Shown here piece by piece: positions 16,473 through 26,603 of a DNA stretch of 64,000 bases. Numbering within the stretch: the stretch's first letter is position 1; each line of letters opens with the position of its first letter. The stretch comes from Bordetella genomosp. 8 (GTDB lineage Bacteria; Pseudomonadota; Gammaproteobacteria; Burkholderiales; Burkholderiaceae_B), in contig NZ_CP021108.1 in assembly GCF_002119685.1 (NCBI RefSeq), positions 3,782,001 through 3,846,000 on the forward strand. The letters are read 5' to 3'. Both the position numbers and the translations under genes were made by a program. The notes under the pieces were generated by a model, which worked only from the letters and a program-made list of their open reading frames with translations, was not told where the DNA came from and ran no database searches.

Positions 16473-19323
16473 AAAGACGCTCAACCTGCCCGATACCTCC
16501 TTTCCGATGCGGGGCGACCTTGCGAAGCGCGAGCCCGCATGGATTGCCGAATGGGAGGAAAACCACGTCTATCAGGCCATCCGAGCCGCCAGCAAAGGCC
16601 GGCCGCGCTTCGTGCTGCATGACGGCCCGCCCTATGCGAACGGCGACATACACATCGGCCACGCGGTCAACAAGATCCTGAAGGACATGATCGTCAAGAG
16701 CCGCAACATGGCCGGCTACGACGCGCACTATGTGCCGGGCTGGGACTGCCACGGCATGCCGATCGAAATCCAGATCGAAAAGAAATACGGCAAGAACCTG
16801 CCCGTGGTGGAAATGCAGTCCAAGGCACGCGCCTATGCCCTGGAACAGATCGAGCGGCAGAAAAAGGACTTCAAGCGGCTGGGTGTGCTGGGCCAGTGGG
16901 ACCGTCCCTACATGACCATGGCCTATCGCAACGAGGCCAACGAGATCCGCGCCCTGGCGCGCATCATGGAAAAGGGCTATGTGTTCCGCGGCCTGAAGCC
17001 GGTGAACTGGTGCTTCGACTGCGGCTCGGCGCTGGCCGAGGCGGAAGTCGAATATGCCGATCGCGTCGACCCGGCGGTGGACGTGGCTTTCCCCTTCGCC
17101 GACAAGGCCGGCCTGGCCCGCGCCTTCGGCCTGCCGTCGGTGGACGACGGCGCCATCGTCATCTGGACGACGACGCCCTGGACGATCCCGTCCAACCAGG
17201 CGCTGAACCTGCATCCCGATATTGAATACGCGCTGGTGCGGCTGTCCGCGCCACGGGCCACCGGCTCGCTGCTGCTGCTGGCGACGGAACGCGTCGAAAG
17301 CTGCCTCAAGCACTGGGAGCTGGAAGGCGAGATCATCGCCACCACCCGCGGCGAAGCCCTGGCGGGCCTGAGCTTCCATCATCCGCTGGCGCGTGTGGAT
17401 GCGGGCTACGATCGCCTGTCGCCCATCTACCTGGGCGACTACGTCACGCTGGATACCGGCACCGGTGTCGTGCATTCGGCGCCGGCCTACGGTATCGAGG
17501 ACTTCGTCTCCTGCAAGGCGCACGGCATGACCGATGACGCCATGCTCAGTCCGGTAATGGGCGATGGACGCTACGCATCCACCCTGCCGCTGTTCGGCGG
17601 CCTGAGCATCTGGGACGCCAATCCGAAAATCGTCGAAACCCTGCGCGAAGCCGGCACGCTGCTGCATAGCGAAAAGCACAAGCACAGCTACATGCATTGC
17701 TGGCGCCACAAGACGCCCATCATCTATCGCGCCACCAACCAGTGGTTCGCCGGCATGGACATCACGCCGCGCGAAGGCGGACCTACCTTGCGCGAATCCG
17801 CGCTGGCCGGCGTCGACGCCACGCGCTTCTACCCCGCCTGGGGTCGGGCCCGGCTGCACGCGATGATCGCGAACCGACCGGACTGGACCCTGTCGCGCCA
17901 GCGCCAATGGGGCGTGCCGATGGCGTTCTTCGTGCACAAGGAAACGGGGCAGCTGCACCCGCGCACGGTGGAATTGCTCGAAGAAGTCGCGCGGCGCGTC
18001 GAACAGGGCGGCATCGAGACCTGGCAATCGCTGGATCCGCGCGAGCTGCTCGGCGACGAGGCGGACCTCTACGAAAAGAGCCGCGATACCCTGGACGTAT
18101 GGTTCGATTCCGGCACCACGCACTTCACCGTGCTGGGCGGCAAGGACGCCACGCAATCCGGATCGCACGGCGAAGAACTCGCGTGGCCGGCCGACCTCTA
18201 CCTGGAAGGTTCGGACCAGCATCGCGGCTGGTTCCACTCTTCCCTGCTGACCGGCTGCATGCTGTATGGCCGGCCGCCCTACAACGCGCTGCTCACCCAC
18301 GGTTTCGTGGTCGACGGCCAGGGCCGCAAGATGAGCAAGTCGGTGGGCAACGTCATCGCCCCGCAGAAGGTGTCCGATTCCCTCGGGGCGGAAATCCTGC
18401 GCCTGTGGGTGGCGTCTACCGACTATTCGGGCGAGCTGTCGATTTCCGATGAAATCCTCAAGCGTGTGGTCGAAAGCTATCGCCGCATCCGCAATACGCT
18501 GCGCTTCCTGTTGGCCAATCTGGCCGACTTCGATGCGGTTTCCATGACGGTGCCCTATGCGCAACGCCTGGAGATCGACCGCTACGCGCTGGCGATGACG
18601 GCGCGCATGCAGCAGGAAGTCGTCGACTGCTACGAGAAATACGATTTCCATCCCGCGGTCTCGCGGCTGCAGAACTTCTGCTCCGAAGACCTGGGCGCCT
18701 TCTATCTGGACGTGCTGAAAGACCGCCTGTACACCACAGGCGCCACCAGCCTGGCGCGCCGGTCGGCGCAAAGCACCCTGCTGGAGATCACCCAGACCCT
18801 GGTGAAGCTGATGGCCCCGGTGCTGTCCTTCACCGCTGAGGAAGCCTGGAAGGAACTGACCGCCAGCGCGCTCAAGCATCAGGCCGATGTATCGCGCGCG
18901 ACGGTGTTCACGGAAGTATTCCAGTCCCTGCCGCCGCTGGCGGAAGGCGACGCGTTGCCGGCGAAATGGGACCGCCTGCGCACGATACGCGCGGAAGTCA
19001 TGCGCAAGCTGGAAGAAGTGCGCAGCGGCGGCGGGATCGGTTCCTCGCTGCAGGCGGAAATCGACATTACCGCTTCCGGCGATGACCTGGCCGCGCTGCA
19101 AAGCCTGGGTGACGACCTGCGCTTCGTCCTGATCGTGTCGCGCGCCACCGTGCATGCGGGTACGGGCGAACTGCAGATCGCCATCGTGCCGTCGTCCCAC
19201 AGGAAGTGCGAGCGCTGCTGGCATTGGCGCGCCGACGTCGGCACGGATCCGGAGCATCCGGAAATCTGCGGACGCTGCGTGAGCAACCTGTTCGGCTCCG
19301 GCGAGGCACGCGACCATGCTTGA
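16462..19323 (+). CDS. ileS: Isoleucyl-tRNA synthetase
   Basis: A 953-residue class Ia aminoacyl-tRNA synthetase charging tRNA-Ile. The HIGH motif HIGH is at residues 64-67, the editing (CP1) domain with [17 protein letters not shown] follows, and the KMSKS loop is [12 protein letters not shown]-terminal zinc finger has [12 protein letters not shown] and [10 protein letters not shown]. The ATG at 16462 gives [20 protein letters not shown], the usual beta-proteobacterial start; an in-frame TTG nine bases earlier is less likely. The start overlaps ribF by 11 bp and the end overlaps lspA by 8 bp. Confidence 0.98.
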   Translation: MDYKKTLNLPDTSFPMRGDLAKREPAWIAEWEENHVYQAIRAASKGRPRFVLHDGPPYANGDIHIGHAVNKILKDMIVKSRNMAGYDAHYVPGWDCHGMPIEIQIEKKYGKNLPVVEMQSKARAYALEQIERQKKDFKRLGVLGQWDRPYMTMAYRNEANEIRALARIMEKGYVFRGLKPVNWCFDCGSALAEAEVEYADRVDPAVDVAFPFADKAGLARAFGLPSVDDGAIVIWTTTPWTIPSNQALNLHPDIEYALVRLSAPRATGSLLLLATERVESCLKHWELEGEIIATTRGEALAGLSFHHPLARVDAGYDRLSPIYLGDYVTLDTGTGVVHSAPAYGIEDFVSCKAHGMTDDAMLSPVMGDGRYASTLPLFGGLSIWDANPKIVETLREAGTLLHSEKHKHSYMHCWRHKTPIIYRATNQWFAGMDITPREGGPTLRESALAGVDATRFYPAWGRARLHAMIANRPDWTLSRQRQWGVPMAFFVHKETGQLHPRTVELLEEVARRVEQGGIETWQSLDPRELLGDEADLYEKSRDTLDVWFDSGTTHFTVLGGKDATQSGSHGEELAWPADLYLEGSDQHRGWFHSSLLTGCMLYGRPPYNALLTHGFVVDGQGRKMSKSVGNVIAPQKVSDSLGAEILRLWVASTDYSGELSISDEILKRVVESYRRIRNTLRFLLANLADFDAVSMTVPYAQRLEIDRYALAMTARMQQEVVDCYEKYDFHPAVSRLQNFCSEDLGAFYLDVLKDRLYTTGATSLARRSAQSTLLEITQTLVKLMAPVLSFTAEEAWKELTASALKHQADVSRATVFTEVFQSLPPLAEGDALPAKWDRLRTIRAEVMRKLEEVRSGGGIGSSLQAEIDITASGDDLAALQSLGDDLRFVLIVSRATVHAGTGELQIAIVPSSHRKCERCWHWRADVGTDPEHPEICGRCVSNLFGSGEARDHA

Positions 19324-19849
19324 CGCCGGGAATCGCGTGGCGGCGGCTCCCACGGCACAACCCGCCCAGGGCCGCGGGCTGGCGTTCTGGCTCGTGCTGG
19401 CGGCCGTCATCGTGGTCCTGGACCAGGCGGCCAAGCTGTATTTCAACACCAGCTACACGTACGGGCAGCGCGTCAACATATTGCCCGTGTTCGACTTCAC
19501 GCTGGTGTACAACCGCGGCGCCGCCTTCAGTTTCCTGGCGACGGAAGCCGGCTGGCAACGCTGGTTCTTTACCGTGCTGGGCGTAGGCGCGGCCATCGTC
19601 ATTACCTGGATCCTGGCGCGCCAGGGCCGCCGGGCCCAACCCCGCTTCGCGCTGGCGCTGGCCATGATCATGGGCGGTGCGATCGGCAACGTCATCGACC
19701 GGGTGGCCTACGGCCATGTGGTCGATTTCCTGTTGTTCTACTGGAAAGATTGGTACTACCCGGCCTTCAACCTGGCCGACGTCGCCATCACCTGCGGCGC
19801 TATCCTGCTGGTCCTGGACGAACTGCTGCGGATGCGCAAACCCGGTTAA
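19316..19849 (+). CDS. lspA: Lipoprotein signal peptidase (signal peptidase II)
   Basis: A 177-residue inner-membrane aspartyl peptidase that cleaves prolipoprotein signal peptides before the lipidated cysteine. Four transmembrane helices are visible. The conserved regions are [31 protein letters not shown] with one catalytic Asp and [13 protein letters not shown] with the second. The N-terminal 20 residues before the first helix are longer than in E. coli. Its start lies within the end of ileS. Confidence 0.97.
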   Translation: MLDAGNRVAAAPTAQPAQGRGLAFWLVLAAVIVVLDQAAKLYFNTSYTYGQRVNILPVFDFTLVYNRGAAFSFLATEAGWQRWFFTVLGVGAAIVITWILARQGRRAQPRFALALAMIMGGAIGNVIDRVAYGHVVDFLLFYWKDWYYPAFNLADVAITCGAILLVLDELLRMRKPG

Positions 19850-19966
19850 GGCCGGGCCCCCGAACCGCCCGCAGACCGCGCTGGCACGCGACATCCCTGC
19901 CCGTCCTGGCGTTAACAGGCCCTGGTCGCGCATAATGGGCCGATCATTCCCAACCGCGGTTTACCC

Positions 19967-21163
19967 ATGCTCGATCTCGCCCGCAAACGTATCGTCCTAG
20001 GCATGTCGGGTGGCATCGCCTGCTACAAGATCGCCGAGCTGGTGCGCCGGCTGGCGGAACAAGGCGCCGCCATCGACGTGGTCATGACCGAGGCGGCCAC
20101 GCATTTCATTACCCCGGTCACCATGCAGGCCCTGTCCGGCCGGCCCGTTTACGTCAGCGAATGGGATGCGCGCATGGACAACAACATGGCGCACATCAAC
20201 CTGACGCGCGGCGCCGACGCCGTGCTGGTGGCGCCGGCCAGCGCCGATTTCATCGCCAAGCTGGCCCATGGCATGGCCAACGACCTGCTGTCCACGCTGT
20301 GCCTGGCGCGTAGCTGTCCGCTGCTGATCGTCCCCGCGATGAACCGCGAAATGTGGGCCAACCGCGCCACGCAGCGCAACGCCCAGCAGTTACGCGAGGA
20401 CGGTATCGAGATCCTGGGCCCCGCCGCGGGCGACCAGGCCTGCGGGGAGATCGGCGACGGCCGCATGCTGGAACCGCATGAAATCCTGGCCGACGTCATC
20501 GCCTTCTTCCAGCCCAAGACGCTGGCGGGCAAACACGTGCTGGTGACCGCCGGCCCCACCGTGGAGCCCATCGACCCGGTGCGCGTGATCAGCAATCGTT
20601 CGTCGGGCAAGACCGGCTATGCCATCGCCCGCGCCGCGCGCGAAGCCGGCGCCCGCGTCACCCTGGTCTCGGGACCGACATCGCTGCCCGCGCCACGCGG
20701 GGTGGACGTCCATCCCGTACAGACCGCGCGGCAGATGCATGCAGCCGTCATGGCGCAAGCGCGACAGGCGGACGTGTTCATCGCGGTGGCTGCGGTCGCC
20801 GACTGGCACGTGAAGAATGCCAGCGACCAGAAACTGAAGAAAAACGATACGGGGGGTGGTGCGCCATCGCTCGAATTCGAGCCGAATCCCGACATCCTGG
20901 CCGAAGTCGCCGCCTTGGCCGACGGCCCCTGGTGCGTGGGCTTCGCGGCGGAAACCCAGGATCTGGAACGCCATGCGGAGGCCAAGCGCCTGCGCAAGGG
21001 TATCCCGCTGCTGGTCGGCAACCTGGCGCATCGCGTGATGGACCTGGACGATACCGAGCTCGTGCTGTTCGACGATAAAGGCGCCCATCCCCTGCCCCCC
21101 GCCGCCAAGCTGGACGCCGCCCGGCGTCTCGTCGCCGAAATCGCGGCTCGCCTGCCGGGCTGA
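19967..21163 (+). CDS. coaBC: Bifunctional phosphopantothenoylcysteine decarboxylase / phosphopantothenate-cysteine ligase CoaBC
   Basis: A 398-residue enzyme for two steps of coenzyme A synthesis. The N-terminal FMN-dependent decarboxylase domain (about 1-190) has GMSGGIACYKIAEL, the His-containing MAHINLTRGAD region, PASADFIAKLAHG and PAMNREMW. The C-terminal CTP-dependent ligase domain shows TAGPTVEPIDPVRVISNRSSGKTGYAIA and AAVADWHVKN, then KLKK. No Shine-Dalgarno is obvious before the ATG. It is the last gene on the plus strand here, 117 bp after lspA, with a weak CATAAT -10-like site in the gap, so it may have its own promoter. Confidence 0.95.
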   Translation: MLDLARKRIVLGMSGGIACYKIAELVRRLAEQGAAIDVVMTEAATHFITPVTMQALSGRPVYVSEWDARMDNNMAHINLTRGADAVLVAPASADFIAKLAHGMANDLLSTLCLARSCPLLIVPAMNREMWANRATQRNAQQLREDGIEILGPAAGDQACGEIGDGRMLEPHEILADVIAFFQPKTLAGKHVLVTAGPTVEPIDPVRVISNRSSGKTGYAIARAAREAGARVTLVSGPTSLPAPRGVDVHPVQTARQMHAAVMAQARQADVFIAVAAVADWHVKNASDQKLKKNDTGGGAPSLEFEPNPDILAEVAALADGPWCVGFAAETQDLERHAEAKRLRKGIPLLVGNLAHRVMDLDDTELVLFDDKGAHPLPPAAKLDAARRLVAEIAARLPG

Positions 21164-21169
21164 CCCGGC
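21154..21169. repeat. GC-rich stem-loop over the coaBC stop codon
   Basis: A 6-bp stem (arms 21154-21159 and 21164-21169) with loop CTGA covers the stop of coaBC and lies in the 12-bp gap to the convergent membrane hydrolase gene. No T-run. Confidence 0.35.
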
Positions 21170-21175
21170 GGCCGG

Positions 21176-22216
21176 TCATTCGGGCTGGACCGTCCGGCGC
21201 GCCCAGGCATCCAGCGGCAAGGGGGGATGAGGCTCGACGATGCGGGCCAGGATCTGCCGCAGTTCCGGCCAACCGCCTCGGCTGCTGGGCCAACGGCTGG
21301 GCAGCACCGCGCGCCATCCCGATTGCGGCGCCCCCTGCGCCATGACGAAACGGAAGGTGTAATAACCGGGCATCCCCATGCGCAGGTCCGTGACGACCAG
21401 GTTTTCACCGATCGCGTCGTAGCGCAGCCATCCGCCGGTGAACCACTCCAGCCTGGCCAGCAAGGGGTCTGCCGGGACTTCGCGGCGCAGGCCCAGGTTG
21501 AGCGGCTGGCGCAGTTGCTCCGGCTCTCCACGATCGAAGACGCTGGCCACGGTTTCGTAATACGTGTCGTCCGGGCCACGGGCAATGACGCGCCACAGCA
21601 GGCTGTTCAAAGGCATGGGCGCGGAGAACAGCGCGACAGCCTGCTCGCCTCGCGCCGCCAGGGCGGTGCGGACATGTTGCTCCACCAGGTTCTTGGCGGC
21701 CAGCGTCCACGCCAGGTAGGCCGCGGCAAATCCCAGCGCCCCGCCCCGCAGGCGACTGATACGCTCGCCCCAGGCCAGGTTCGCCAGGAAGGCGATCAGC
21801 AGGGGAAGCGTGAAGACCGGGTCGATGATGAAGATGCTGGAAATGCTGACCGGTTGCAGCGGCAAGGGCCAGAACAGCTGGGTCCCGTAGGTCGTCATGG
21901 CATCCAGCAGCGGATGCGTGATCAGTACCAGCCATAGGGTCAGGAATAGACGTCCCGCGCTGTATGGCGCGTCTGGCCAGCGGCGCCGCACCAGCCAGGC
22001 GAGCAAGCCCGCCAAGCCGGTCAATACGAAGACCGAATGGGAGAATCCCCGATGGTATGTCATCAGCGAGACGGGATCGGGGTACGGCACGAAGACGTCC
22101 AGGTCTGGCAAGGTGGCCAGCACGGCGCCATACAGCAAGGCCTTGCGTCCCTGGACGCGGCCCAGCAGCGCGGCCTGGATACTGCCCCCCATTACGACGT
22201 GCGTCAATGAATCCAT
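21176..22216 (-). CDS. DUF457 / YdjM-type metal-dependent membrane hydrolase
   Basis: A 346-residue integral membrane protein. The family histidine/aspartate motifs are MDSLTHVVMGG at the N-terminus, LPDLDVF (36-42), HRGFSHSVFV and THPLLDAMTTYGTQLF, which together make the putative metal site. About four or five transmembrane helices occupy residues 10-180. The C-terminal 160 residues are soluble and contain no motif I recognise. Proteins of this family are annotated as metal-dependent hydrolases; substrates are not known in general. It is divergent from dedA with 94 bp between starts. Confidence 0.8.
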   Translation of the reverse strand: MDSLTHVVMGGSIQAALLGRVQGRKALLYGAVLATLPDLDVFVPYPDPVSLMTYHRGFSHSVFVLTGLAGLLAWLVRRRWPDAPYSAGRLFLTLWLVLITHPLLDAMTTYGTQLFWPLPLQPVSISSIFIIDPVFTLPLLIAFLANLAWGERISRLRGGALGFAAAYLAWTLAAKNLVEQHVRTALAARGEQAVALFSAPMPLNSLLWRVIARGPDDTYYETVASVFDRGEPEQLRQPLNLGLRREVPADPLLARLEWFTGGWLRYDAIGENLVVTDLRMGMPGYYTFRFVMAQGAPQSGWRAVLPSRWPSSRGGWPELRQILARIVEPHPPLPLDAWARRTVQPE

Positions 22217-22310
22217 GCTTGCTTATCATTCCTTTGGACGGATGCCGGCGCCGCCCCGCGCGGTCACCGATGCACAAGGTAAGATACCGCATCCAAATGG
22301 CGGGGCGCGC

Positions 22311-22952
22311 ATGGACCAATTCGTCGACCAGATTCGAAGCTTCATCGAGACCAACCAGGAATGGGCGGGACCCGTCACCGCCCTGCTGACCATGGCGGAA
22401 TCGGTGGTCATCCTCGGTTTGTTCGTGCCCGCCACGGCGCTGATGCTGATCACCGGCGGGCTGGTCGGCAGCGGCTCGCTGGATGGTGCCACCATATTGA
22501 TCTGGGGCATCGCGGGAGCCATCGTCGGCGATGCCTTCTCGTATTGGCTGGGGCGCGGCGTGGGCCCGCGCGTCTTGCGCCGCTGGCCGCTCAGCAACCA
22601 TCGGCCCGCCGTGGCGCGCGCGCGGCTGTTCTTCTCGCGCTATGGCTTTGCGTCCGTGCTGGCCGGTCGTTTCATGGGTCCCATACGCAGCACCATTCCC
22701 ACCGTCGCGGGCGTCATGGGCATGAGCCACGCCCGGTTCCAGACGGCCAACATCCTGTCCGCCGCGCTATGGGTGCCGGCCATGCTGGCGCCTGGCTACC
22801 TGACGATGCGCAACGTCGATGACATTTCGGGCGCCAGCCACATCGGCATGGCGATAGGCACGGGCATCTCGATCCTGCTGGGCGTCTGGCTGCTGTGCAT
22901 GGTGCTGCGCAAGCGTCGCGTGCCGGCCGCGGGCCGTCGGGCGCGCCGTTAG
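22311..22952 (+). CDS. DedA family inner-membrane protein
   Basis: A 213-residue protein of the DedA/SNARE-associated (VTT) family, now regarded as phospholipid flippases/transporters that recycle undecaprenyl-phosphate or phospholipids. Motifs include AESVVILGLFVPATALMLITG (re-entrant region), GDAFSYWLGRGVG and the arginine-rich RFMGPIRSTIPTVAGVMGM. Length is normal for the family. The ATG at 22311 gives MDQFVDQIRSFIETNQEWAG; the frame continues upstream but would run into the divergent gene. Its TAG stop coincides with the Shine-Dalgarno of the next gene. Confidence 0.88.
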   Translation: MDQFVDQIRSFIETNQEWAGPVTALLTMAESVVILGLFVPATALMLITGGLVGSGSLDGATILIWGIAGAIVGDAFSYWLGRGVGPRVLRRWPLSNHRPAVARARLFFSRYGFASVLAGRFMGPIRSTIPTVAGVMGMSHARFQTANILSAALWVPAMLAPGYLTMRNVDDISGASHIGMAIGTGISILLGVWLLCMVLRKRRVPAAGRRARR

Positions 22953-22960
22953 GAGTTCGC

Positions 22961-23452
22961 ATGGCGATCGATGGCGAGCCCAAGGACGGCGACTACGTTC
23001 GTTATGTCGAACAGCTGATCAACCGCGGCCAGGCGGCGCCCGGCCAGGTGGTGGCGAAGACGCGCGATCCCTTGTCCGGCACGCCCACAGGCGCCGCACC
23101 CCGAGTGCCGCCCGTGCCCCCCTCGGGCGCCGCGCCCCCAGTGCCGCCCGCAGGCGCCGCGCAGGAGCGCAATGCCACGCTGGCAACGCGCGCATCCACA
23201 CGTCGCGGCGCTTTCGCCGTGACCATCGTCGCGCTGGCGATTGGATGGCAGGCGGTGCGCATGCTGTTCGAGGCCCTGCGCCGGCCGGGATTCGATCCGC
23301 ATGAGCTGGTGCCCGTCGCTTTCCTGGTCATTTTCGCCGGCCTGCTCTGGCGCGCGGCGCGCAGCCAGCGCAAACGCGCCGGGCAGCCGCTGGCGTCCCT
23401 GCCGCCCCTGACCACCATCTCCAAGAACGGCCCGGGTAATACGGGCCGCTGA
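22961..23452 (+). CDS. Small Pro/Ala-rich membrane protein of unknown function
   Basis: A 163-residue protein I cannot assign. A charged N-terminus (1-37) is followed by a proline-rich linker with repeated [18 protein letters not shown] and AGAA units (about 40-68), then two hydrophobic helices (about 84-104 and 116-132) and a basic tail. This looks like an inner-membrane protein with a flexible cytoplasmic or periplasmic linker. Shine-Dalgarno AGGAGT at 22950-22955, overlapping the dedA stop, supports the ATG at 22961 and suggests co-transcription with dedA. No catalytic motif is visible. Confidence 0.7.
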   Translation: MAIDGEPKDGDYVRYVEQLINRGQAAPGQVVAKTRDPLSGTPTGAAPRVPPVPPSGAAPPVPPAGAAQERNATLATRASTRRGAFAVTIVALAIGWQAVRMLFEALRRPGFDPHELVPVAFLVIFAGLLWRAARSQRKRAGQPLASLPPLTTISKNGPGNTGR

Positions 23453-23504
23453 TCCCCCTGCCGCCGCTACGCGCGAACGGCGCTGTCTTTCCGCATCCTA
23501 TCCA

Positions 23505-23954
23505 ATGAAATCCGTCGCCCTGAAAATCCTCGATGAACGCATGCGTGAATTCCTGCCCGCCTACGCCACGCCAGGCGCGGCCGGCCTGGACCTGCGCGCC
23601 TGCCTGGAAAGCCCGCTGACACTGGAGCCCGGCGCCACCGCGCTGGTGCCGACCGGGCTGGCCATCCATATCGGCGACCCGGGCTATGCGGCGATGATCC
23701 TGCCGCGCTCCGGACTGGGCCACAAAAACGGGATCGTGCTGGGCAATCTGGTGGGTTTGATCGACTCCGATTACCAGGGCCAGCTGATGGTATCCACCTG
23801 GAATCGCGGCGGCACGGTTTTCACCTTGCAGCCGATGGACCGGCTGGCGCAGATGGTGATCGTGCCCGTGGCGCAGGTGGCGTTCGAGGTCGTGGAAGAT
23901 TTCCAGGCCTCCGACCGCGGCGCCGGCGGCTTCGGCAGCACAGGGCGCGGCTAG
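23505..23954 (+). CDS. dut: Deoxyuridine 5'-triphosphate nucleotidohydrolase (dUTPase)
   Basis: A 149-residue homotrimeric dUTPase. It hydrolyses dUTP to dUMP, preventing uracil incorporation and feeding thymidylate synthesis. The five family motifs are visible: [10 protein letters not shown] (motif 1), [16 protein letters not shown] (motifs 2-3 region), LIDSDYQG with the catalytic Asp, [10 protein letters not shown] (motif 4) and the Gly-rich C-terminal [12 protein letters not shown] (motif 5). It is followed by a convergent flavoprotein gene 14 bp away. Confidence 0.97.
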   Translation: MKSVALKILDERMREFLPAYATPGAAGLDLRACLESPLTLEPGATALVPTGLAIHIGDPGYAAMILPRSGLGHKNGIVLGNLVGLIDSDYQGQLMVSTWNRGGTVFTLQPMDRLAQMVIVPVAQVAFEVVEDFQASDRGAGGFGSTGRG

Positions 23955-23961
23955 CGCGCCC
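23943..23961. repeat. GC-rich stem-loop over the dut stop codon
   Basis: A 7-bp stem (arms 23943-23949 and 23955-23961, GGGCGCG/CGCGCCC) with loop GCTAG spans the dut stop at the convergent junction with the Old Yellow Enzyme gene. No T-run. Confidence 0.35.
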
Positions 23962-23968
23962 GGCGCCC

Positions 23969-25081
23969 TTATCGCTGGCCGAAGTTGGCGTCGACGAACA
24001 GGTCTTTCAATTCGCGCGGCTGGGAACGCCAGTACTGCTTGGGCGCATGCACATGCTGTCCAAGTTCCGCGGCCGCGTGCCAAGGCCAGCGGGGGTTGTA
24101 AAGCATGCCCCTGGCCAGCGATACCATATCCGCCTGCCCCTGCTCGATGATCTCGTTCGCCTGCTCCGGCTCGGTGATCAATCCCACGGCCATGGTCGGC
24201 AGGCCGGTCTCGCGCTTGACGCGTTCGGCGAACGGCACCTGGTAGCCCGGCCCCAGCGCGATCTTCTGGGCCGGCGACATGCCGCCGGACGAAACGTCGA
24301 TGTAGTCGCAGCCGCGCGCCTTCAAGGCCTGCGCGAACGCGACCGTCTGTTCGATATCCCATCCGCCATCCACCCAATCGGTGGCCGACACGCGTACGCC
24401 GACGGGCTTGTCGGCGCTGAAGGCTTGGCGCACGACATCGTAGACTTCCAGCGGAAAGCGCATGCGGTTTTCCAGGCTGCCGCCGTATTCATCCGTCCGA
24501 TGGTTGGCGAGCGGCGACAGGAATTGATGCAGTAGGTAGCCATGGGCGGCATGCAATTGCACCGTGTCGAATCCCAGCCGGTCGGCGCGGCGAGCGGCCT
24601 GGGCGAAGGCGTCCTTGACCCGCTGCAAACCGGCGCGATCCAAGGCATGCGGCGGCTCTTCGCCTTCCTTGTAGGCCACCGCGGAAGGCGCATCGCATAT
24701 CCATCCGCCCTGCGTCGACGGAACCTGGTTGCCGCCCTCCCAGGGCACGCGGCTGGAGGCCTTGCGGCCGGCGTGCGCCAACTGCATTCCCATATGGATG
24801 GTCGAGTAGCGACGTATGGCGTTCATCACCTTGGCAATGGAGGCCTCGGTGTCGTCATCCCACAATCCCAGGTCCGAAGCCGTGATGCGGCCGCCCGGCT
24901 CCACCGCGGTGGCTTCGGTGAACAGCAGCCCGGCGCCTGACAAGGCCAGATGGCCCAGGTGAATCATGTGCCAGTCCGTCGCCCTGCCGTCCTCGGCGGA
25001 GTATTCGCACATGGGGGCGATGATGATGCGGTTCGCGAGCTGAAGCCGTCCCAGCGAGACGGGCGAAAAAAGCGTGGTCAT
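23969..25081 (-). CDS. Old Yellow Enzyme family NADH:flavin oxidoreductase (YqjM-type)
   Basis: A 370-residue FMN-dependent TIM-barrel ene-reductase. The N-terminal PMCEYSA motif has the Cys (C25) and Tyr (Y27) that distinguish thermophilic-like/YqjM-class enzymes from classical OYE. The active-site His-Ala-Ala-His motif QLHAAHGYLLHQFLSP, then DEYGGSLENRMRFPLEV and the C-terminal DMVSLARGMLYNPRWPWHAA complete the family pattern. It reduces activated alkenes of enals, enones or related electrophiles; the physiological substrate is unknown. It is single-gene on the minus strand, convergent with dut and divergent from mntH. Confidence 0.92.
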   Translation of the reverse strand: MTTLFSPVSLGRLQLANRIIIAPMCEYSAEDGRATDWHMIHLGHLALSGAGLLFTEATAVEPGGRITASDLGLWDDDTEASIAKVMNAIRRYSTIHMGMQLAHAGRKASSRVPWEGGNQVPSTQGGWICDAPSAVAYKEGEEPPHALDRAGLQRVKDAFAQAARRADRLGFDTVQLHAAHGYLLHQFLSPLANHRTDEYGGSLENRMRFPLEVYDVVRQAFSADKPVGVRVSATDWVDGGWDIEQTVAFAQALKARGCDYIDVSSGGMSPAQKIALGPGYQVPFAERVKRETGLPTMAVGLITEPEQANEIIEQGQADMVSLARGMLYNPRWPWHAAAELGQHVHAPKQYWRSQPRELKDLFVDANFGQR

Positions 25082-25272
25082 GCGGGCTCCGAGCGGAAAG
25101 TGTCCGACCGTTATACCGCACGGTCTTCGGTGGTTTCCTGAAACCCCTACAACGCTCCCGGTGTAGGCCGGGCATAAGTTCTGCGATAGCCCCGATCATT
25201 GGTTCGTCACCGATAGGCAATCGCTAACGGAGTTCTAGTATCAATTTATTTGACCAGCAGGCCAGCAGTCTA

Positions 25273-25291
25273 GACAATAAGAACCATTCTC
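25273..25291 (+). promoter_or_regulatory. Fur-box-like operator upstream of mntH
   Basis: GACAATAAGAACCATTCTC matches 14 of 19 positions of the classical Fur consensus GATAATGATAATCATTATC and ends 14 bp before the mntH ATG. Fur (and MntR) repression of mntH is established in enterobacteria, so the position suits metal-dependent control. It overlaps the likely ribosome-binding region, so binding would block transcription from any upstream promoter. Confidence 0.5.
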
Positions 25292-25305
25292 ACAAAGGAA
25301 GCACC

Positions 25306-26598
25306 ATGACCGAGCTGATTTACGCGATTGCGGGCGGCAAGGCTGCCCTGCAGCAAGGCGGCAAGGTGCCGGCCGGGCTGCGGCGGCTGGTCGGCTCCGG
25401 GCTGCTGGTGGCCGTGGGATATATCGACCCGGGCAACTGGGCCACGGATATCGCGGGCGGCAGCCGCTTCGGCTATCACCTGCTGATGGTCGTCTTCGTG
25501 GCCGCCTTCCTGGCCTTGGGTTTCCAGATTCTCGTTTCCCGCCTGGCGCTGGCCACCGGCCAGGACCTGGCCGCGCTGACCGTACGCTACCTGCCGCGTC
25601 CGCTGGCGCGAGCCGCCTGGCTGGCCGGTGAAGCCGCCATCCTGGCCACGGCGCTGGCCGAGCTGATCGGGGGCGCCATCGCGTTGCGCCTGCTTCTTGG
25701 CGTTCCGCTGATGGCAGGTGTTGCCATGACAGGCGCCGGCACCTACGCGGTGTTGCTGTTCGCCCGCAACAACGCGGAGCGCCATGAGCGGATCATCGCC
25801 ATTTTGCTGGCCATCGTATCGGTGTCGTTCGTGTACCTGCTCTTCCGTGCCAATCCGGAGTGGACCGCCGTTGCGCAAGGCGCGGCGCAACCGGGCAGCG
25901 CCTTGCGGGCGCCGGAAGGCTTCCTGATCGCCCTGGGCATCGTGGGCGCCACTTTGATGCCGCATAACCTGTATCTGCACTCCGGCGAACTGGCCGAGCG
26001 CGGCCGCGGCCTGCCTTCCGCGCTGCGCGACGCGGCGATGCGTGTCGCCCGCAGCGACACCGTGATCTCGCTGGGCATCGCGACCTTGATCAACGCGGCG
26101 ATCATGATCGTCGCGGCGGCGTCCCTGTCCGGGAACGGCCTTGAAGTGACCAGCCTGGACCAGGCCCATGCCGTGATCGGCAAAACCCTGGGCATCGGCG
26201 CCGCGATCGTATTCGCCGTGGCCTTGTATGCCGCAGGACAAAGCTCCACGATCACTGGCGTGCTGGCGGGCAAGGTGTTGTCCAACGGATTCAGCACCGG
26301 CGGCTGGTCGGACCGGAAGCGGGCCCTGGTGACCCGGGCCATCGCGGGAACCGTGGCGCTGGGCATGCTTGCCTATACCGGCGGACAGAACCCCGACCAG
26401 TTGCTGGTGATCAGCCAGGTGATCCTGAGCCTGGCCCTGCCCTTCGCGCTGGTGCCCCTGGTCATGCTGGCGGTGCGGCGCGACGTGATGGGAGCGTATG
26501 CCCTGCGCGGCATCTGGTGCGTGCTGGCGGTGACCGCAACCGCCGGGATCATCGTCCTGGATGGCTATCTGCTGGTGATCCAGGCGGTGCAGGGCTGA
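25306..26598 (+). CDS. mntH: Nramp family divalent metal (Mn2+/Fe2+) transporter MntH
   Basis: A 430-residue proton-coupled metal importer with about 11 transmembrane helices. The metal-binding motifs are intact: DPGN at 41-44 in helix 1 (GYIDPGNWATDIAGG) and MPHN at 218-221 in helix 6 (MPHNLYLHSG). These include the Asp, Asn and Met ligands that select Mn2+ and Fe2+. Length fits bacterial Nramp. It is preceded by a 224-bp intergenic region ending in a Fur-box-like site and has AAAGGAAG as its ribosome-binding sequence. It is monocistronic and converges on the liv genes. Confidence 0.95.
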   Translation: MTELIYAIAGGKAALQQGGKVPAGLRRLVGSGLLVAVGYIDPGNWATDIAGGSRFGYHLLMVVFVAAFLALGFQILVSRLALATGQDLAALTVRYLPRPLARAAWLAGEAAILATALAELIGGAIALRLLLGVPLMAGVAMTGAGTYAVLLFARNNAERHERIIAILLAIVSVSFVYLLFRANPEWTAVAQGAAQPGSALRAPEGFLIALGIVGATLMPHNLYLHSGELAERGRGLPSALRDAAMRVARSDTVISLGIATLINAAIMIVAAASLSGNGLEVTSLDQAHAVIGKTLGIGAAIVFAVALYAAGQSSTITGVLAGKVLSNGFSTGGWSDRKRALVTRAIAGTVALGMLAYTGGQNPDQLLVISQVILSLALPFALVPLVMLAVRRDVMGAYALRGIWCVLAVTATAGIIVLDGYLLVIQAVQG

Positions 26599-26603
26599 GG
26601 CCG

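Noticed and set aside
16261..19449. A 1062-codon minus-strand open frame opposite ileS
   Set aside because: It is a GC-rich antisense shadow of ileS; the composition is Arg/Gln/His/Ala-rich, with no family motif and no ribosome site.
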